This document shows, piece after piece, positions 60,769 through 64,000 of a stretch of 64,000 bases of DNA (positions within the stretch are counted from its first letter, which is position 1; the number at the start of each line of letters is the position of its first letter). Below the pieces are notes generated by a model. It was not told where the DNA came from. It saw only the letters and a program-made list of their open reading frames with translations, and made no database searches. Both the position numbers and the translations under genes were made by a program. The DNA comes from Pseudomonas sp. DNDY-54 (GTDB lineage Bacteria; Pseudomonadota; Gammaproteobacteria; Pseudomonadales; Pseudomonadaceae): NCBI RefSeq assembly GCF_019880365.1, contig NZ_CP082271.1:2542001-2606000 (forward strand), in the 5' to 3' direction.

Positions 60769-62319
60769 ATGACGCAACGGATGCTTGAAATACCCGGTTA
60801 TCGCCTACACAAGCGGTTAGGAAAAGGCGGAATGGCCGAGGTTTATCTCGCCACTCAGCTCTCGCTGGATCGTGAGGTAGCGGTGAAGGTGCTTCTACGG
60901 ACGGAAGATGCTGCCTTTATCGAGCGGTTCATTCAGGAGGGCCACATCGTGGCCTCGCTGCGCCACCCCGCCATCATCACTATTCATGACATCGGCCAGA
61001 TTACGGACGGTCGGCATTACCTGGCGATGGAATACATTGGCGGCGGTGACCTGGCGCAGCATCGCGGCATCGTGTTTTCCCCGTCACGAGCGCTGGACAT
61101 CGTCCGTCAGCTAGCTGGAGGGCTTGCGGTCGTGCACGACGGCGGCCTGGTTCACCGAGACGTCAAGCCCGCTAACATTCTGTTTCGGAATGATGGAAGT
61201 GTCGTTCTGACCGACTTCGGAGTGGCCAAGGCGGTCGAGCTGGATAACGAACTCACTCATTTTGGCATCGCGGTGGGCAGCCCCGCCTACAGCAGCCCCG
61301 AACAGGCCCAATGCCAGCCGCTTGATGCCAGAAGCGACATCTACAGCCTTGGCGTCATACTTGCTGAGATGCTCACCGGGACCAATCCATTCCGCGCAGC
61401 CAGCTATCCGCAAACGGTCCTCAACCATATGCAAATGCCGCCGCCGGAACTACCGCCGGCATTGGCAGCTTATCAACCGCTGCTGGCCGGGATGCTGGCC
61501 AAGCAACCAGATAATCGCTTCCGCAATTGCCGCGAGCTATTGGAAGCCATTGACACGCTTACCGAGCCGGACATGGACATGACCCGCATCGCACCAGCGG
61601 TCCTCATCGCGCCACCACCCAGACGACGCCTGCGACGACGCGGTTTCGCCCGCCTGGGGGCGATAAGCGCAGCACTGCTGTTGGCGACCACGGCTGCAGG
61701 CATCGGCGGGTATCAATGGTTGCAGTACAGCCGCGTCAGCGACCTTCTAAGCCGCGCCGAGTTAAGGCTGGCAAATGGGGATCTCCTAGCGCCAGCGTCC
61801 GACAATGCGGATTATTACTATCGTCAGGCTTTGCGCCTGGATAACGATAACGCCCAGGCACTCGCCGGCCTGCGACGTGTTCTTGATGCGCGCATTGCCC
61901 AAGCCTTGGAATCAGCGGCGCAGCGCATGGCCAACGATCAGCTATTGGAACCCGCTGAAGACAGCGCAGTGCATTATTTCCGCCAGGTATTGGGATGGGT
62001 GCCCGGTAACGAAGCGGCTCAGCTTGGCTTGGCGCAGGTGAGCGAACGCTATGTCGAGCTCGCTGAATCTGCTTACAGCCGGCGCGAATACGCCCTGGCG
62101 CAGGAATACATTCACCAAGGCCTTGAGGTTGCCCCTACACATGCCAATTTGCTGGCTCTTCGCGACGACCATGCGCAGCGTGTTGCCAAGGCCTACACAC
62201 CAAAAGTAGCGACGCGAACCGCGGCCAACAATTCGCGAGCCACCCCAAGCACCACGAAAACCTCCCAAGCGCCGGCCAATCCGATCAAACGCTTGTGGAA
62301 TCGGGTATTCAACCAGTAA
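60769..62319 (+). CDS. Membrane Ser/Thr protein kinase with C-terminal TPR-like domain
   Basis: Hanks-type kinase of 516 residues: Gly loop GKGGMAEVY, Lys40 (VAVKVLL), HRDVKPAN with Asp131, and DFG Asp149, followed by SPAYSSPEQAQ activation-loop end. A single transmembrane helix at about 296-316 follows an Arg-rich stretch; the outside part has three repeats like SDNADYYYRQALRLDNDNAQ, TPR-like. The periplasmic domain could sense a ligand. Operon with PP2C and FHA genes. Confidence 0.93.
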   Translation: MTQRMLEIPGYRLHKRLGKGGMAEVYLATQLSLDREVAVKVLLRTEDAAFIERFIQEGHIVASLRHPAIITIHDIGQITDGRHYLAMEYIGGGDLAQHRGIVFSPSRALDIVRQLAGGLAVVHDGGLVHRDVKPANILFRNDGSVVLTDFGVAKAVELDNELTHFGIAVGSPAYSSPEQAQCQPLDARSDIYSLGVILAEMLTGTNPFRAASYPQTVLNHMQMPPPELPPALAAYQPLLAGMLAKQPDNRFRNCRELLEAIDTLTEPDMDMTRIAPAVLIAPPPRRRLRRRGFARLGAISAALLLATTAAGIGGYQWLQYSRVSDLLSRAELRLANGDLLAPASDNADYYYRQALRLDNDNAQALAGLRRVLDARIAQALESAAQRMANDQLLEPAEDSAVHYFRQVLGWVPGNEAAQLGLAQVSERYVELAESAYSRREYALAQEYIHQGLEVAPTHANLLALRDDHAQRVAKAYTPKVATRTAANNSRATPSTTKTSQAPANPIKRLWNRVFNQ

Positions 62320-62379
62320 TCATAGTTCGATCGTTCGGCTCAAAGCTGATCATTCCTTTCCGTTCAAGGTGTTCTACAC

Positions 62380-63240
62380 ATGCTCAGGATCCACTTCGTT
62401 GACAATCGCCAGAGCCCTGTCTGGCTTGCCGATGAACGTTTCACACTTGGCTCGGACCCGCGTAACAATCTAGTGCTGGATGAGGCGGGGATCGCACCCT
62501 TCCATGCCGAGCTGCGTCTCGATAGTCGCTTTTACTACCTGACTGACCTTGGCTCGCCGGGCGGAACCTTTATCAATAACGAGCAGGTCGGAGAGCGCTA
62601 TCAGGTCCGTTCGGGCGACCGCGTGCGTTTGGGCACACTAGAACTGGAGATCGTCGATCCGGCGAAGGCCGGAGCGAAGGTAAAGGCCGCCCCGCGCTGG
62701 TTATTGCAGGTCGTAACGGGTGAAAACCAGGGGCACAAATATCACATCACCGGCTCGATGACCTTTGGCCGCTCAGTGAAATGCGAGCTCTGCTTCAGCG
62801 ACCCTGATCTATCGCGCCGGCACGCGGAGTTCTATCTGAAAGATGATGTACTCCAGGTTAAGGATCTGGCGTCGGCCAATGGACTGCTGGTGAATCGGGT
62901 CAAGGTGACTAACGCATTACTGCAGCCGGGCGATCAGGTTCAGTTGGGCAATACGACGCTGCTGGTTATCGGGCCAAAGGTGCAAATGCCGGCAATGGAG
63001 GATGAAGACGCTACCGTGTTCGTCCGTGTAGCCGACTTGCCCGTCACGGCCGAGGCCAAGGCTGTCCGACCTCGCCCCGCCACGCCCAATCCGCTGCGCG
63101 CTGCTCCTGCTGTTGCCGATACAAGCACCGTGACTGTCGGTGCGGGCCCACAGCAGAAATCGGGATGGCGACTGGTTCTTCTGCTTGGGGCGCTGGGGCT
63201 GGCCATTGCCGCCGCCCTCGTTGCGCAGCGATTGGTCTAG
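62380..63240 (+). CDS. Double FHA-domain protein with C-terminal membrane anchor
   Basis: 286 residues with two forkhead-associated phospho-Thr binding domains. The first (about 20-95) is diverged in the phosphopeptide loops (TLGSDPRNNLVL, then PFHAELRL); the second (about 127-200) is canonical (TFGRS, then LSRRHAEF and SANGLLVN). A Pro/Ala-rich linker leads to a C-terminal helix (LVLLLGALGLAIAAALVAQ). It probably recruits substrates phosphorylated by the kinase next door to the membrane. Confidence 0.92.
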   Translation: MLRIHFVDNRQSPVWLADERFTLGSDPRNNLVLDEAGIAPFHAELRLDSRFYYLTDLGSPGGTFINNEQVGERYQVRSGDRVRLGTLELEIVDPAKAGAKVKAAPRWLLQVVTGENQGHKYHITGSMTFGRSVKCELCFSDPDLSRRHAEFYLKDDVLQVKDLASANGLLVNRVKVTNALLQPGDQVQLGNTTLLVIGPKVQMPAMEDEDATVFVRVADLPVTAEAKAVRPRPATPNPLRAAPAVADTSTVTVGAGPQQKSGWRLVLLLGALGLAIAAALVAQRLV

Positions 63241-63286
63241 CGAATCGCTTCAGCCGTACTGGCTATGGCCGGAGCCATCGGATCGT

Positions 63287-64000
63287 TTACGAAACAGCGC
63301 AAGCAGACTGATCGGCCGATCGCGAGACCTCGATCAGAAGACCTGGCTCCGCCCTGTGTGCGAACAACCACCAGCCATGCGCCGTGGCGATCTCCTGACA
63401 GATGGCGAGGCCCAGACCCGCGCCCTGGTCGCGCCGGTGCGGCCCCCGCCAAAATCGCTCGTAGAGGTGCGCGAGCTGCGCCTCGTCCACACCGGGGCCC
63501 CAATCGCGCAAGGTTAGCTTGCTGCTGCATACGTCTATATGGACTTGGCTGCCACGAGGCGCATGCTGGATCGCATTTTCGAGCAGGTTCTTGAGTAGCG
63601 TGAACAGCGCCCCTCGGTCAGCCAGCCAAGGCGACTCAGCGCGATCGCCTGTCACCACCAGCTCTACCCCCGCTGCATCGGCCATGCGCTGCAGGTAATC
63701 GGCGGCTTCGCGCGCCACTTCCGGCACGCCCACCGCAGCGAAACGGTAGCTCTGGATCTCGCTCGCTTCGGCCAGGTGAAGCAACTGATGCACCTGCCGC
63801 GTCATGTGCTCCACGTCGCTAAGCAATGGTTGGCGACCATCGCCCTGATCCATCAGCTCGACTTGCGCGCGGATCAATGCGAGTGGTGTCTTCAGCTCGT
63901 GCGCCGCTGTCGCGAGAAACTCCTGCTGCACCCGGTACCCATGTTCCAGCCGCTCAAGCGCCTTGTTGAAACTGTTCACCAGCGGCGCAATTTCATTGGG
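63287..64000 (-). CDS. Sensor histidine kinase, C-terminal part (5' end outside window)
   Basis: The frame is open to the window edge and ends at 63287. Visible: the end of a HAMP-type linker (NEIAPLVNSFNKALERLEHG), H-box ATAAHELKTPLALI, N-box LKNLLENAIQHAP, G1 DWGPGVD and G2 GAGLGLAI. The input and membrane domains and any response regulator lie beyond base 64000. EnvZ/PhoR-type architecture. It converges with the FHA gene with a 46-base gap. Confidence 0.92.
   Translation of the reverse strand, partial: PNEIAPLVNSFNKALERLEHGYRVQQEFLATAAHELKTPLALIRAQVELMDQGDGRQPLLSDVEHMTRQVHQLLHLAEASEIQSYRFAAVGVPEVAREAADYLQRMADAAGVELVVTGDRAESPWLADRGALFTLLKNLLENAIQHAPRGSQVHIDVCSSKLTLRDWGPGVDEAQLAHLYERFWRGPHRRDQGAGLGLAICQEIATAHGWWLFAHRAEPGLLIEVSRSADQSACAVS

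Noticed and set aside
19..63980. CRISPR arrays, insertion sequences, prophage, tRNA or rRNA genes
   Set aside because: No regularly spaced repeats, transposase or phage genes, and no tRNA or rRNA signatures were seen while reading the window; the gene content is core chromosomal.

Overview
The window is about 64 kb of core chromosome from a gamma-proteobacterium of the Pseudomonas/Stutzerimonas group, most like Stutzerimonas (Pseudomonas) stutzeri. This rests on gene order and family content: a cbb3 oxidase locus followed by hemN, an ANR/FnrA-type regulator and apt; the gyrA-serC-pheA-hisC-(tyrA-aroA fusion)-cmk-rpsA supraoperon; and the speE/alkA/mtnCDB/aroC/prmB/smr/folE neighbourhood, all matching gene orders known from Pseudomonas. 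The species assignment is inference. I found no rRNA, tRNA, insertion sequence, prophage or CRISPR array.

Layout. 1-7.2 kb: end of a cbb3 oxidase operon (ccoO partial, ccoQ, ccoP) and its assembly genes ccoGHIS plus a TauE/SafE-like gene. 7.3-11.7 kb: nadE, a divergent hemN-like gene behind an ANR/FNR box, fnrA, apt and a Sco copper chaperone. 11.8-15.1 kb: a nitrate/sulfonate/taurine-type ABC importer with an extra small binding-protein-like gene. 15.3-19.7 kb: recR, ybaB, dnaX, pdxB. 19.8-26.7 kb: MATE exporter, TauE/SafE permease with divergent LysR regulator, rraB, speE, alkA, a histidine phosphatase and two tandem tiny membrane proteins. 26.7-32.1 kb: methionine salvage (mtnC, mtnD, mtnB, MFS gene), aroC, an exported hydrolase. 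32.1-38.8 kb: a tail-anchored unknown protein, prmB, an isochorismatase-family protein, a small membrane protein, smr, folE, a GST, an aminotransferase and a divergent MarR regulator. 39.0-51.3 kb: the aromatic/serine supraoperon with gyrA, then mtnA. 51.3-52.8 kb: a candidate small RNA or structured 3' UTR, 1-Cys peroxiredoxin, RBBP9-like hydrolase. 53.0-58.2 kb: SOS-controlled imuA-imuB-dnaE2 translesion cassette. 58.4-64 kb: Fsr-like MFS exporter, a PP2C phosphatase / Ser-Thr kinase / double-FHA module, and the C-terminal part of a sensor histidine kinase running off the window.

How the genes fit together. The first 12 kb serve low-oxygen respiration: oxidase subunits, copper and heme supply, and the oxygen-sensing regulator. 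The 24-32 kb and 50-51 kb parts share a metabolic link: SpeE releases methylthioadenosine and MtnA/B/C/D recycle it to methionine. The 41-47 kb block makes phenylalanine, tyrosine and serine precursors and is co-oriented with cmk and rpsA. The most unusual observations are the HemN-like protein with substitutions at several positions conserved in characterised HemN, the PP2C/kinase/dual-FHA module without neighbouring type VI secretion genes, and the structured RNA element between lsfA and mtnA.
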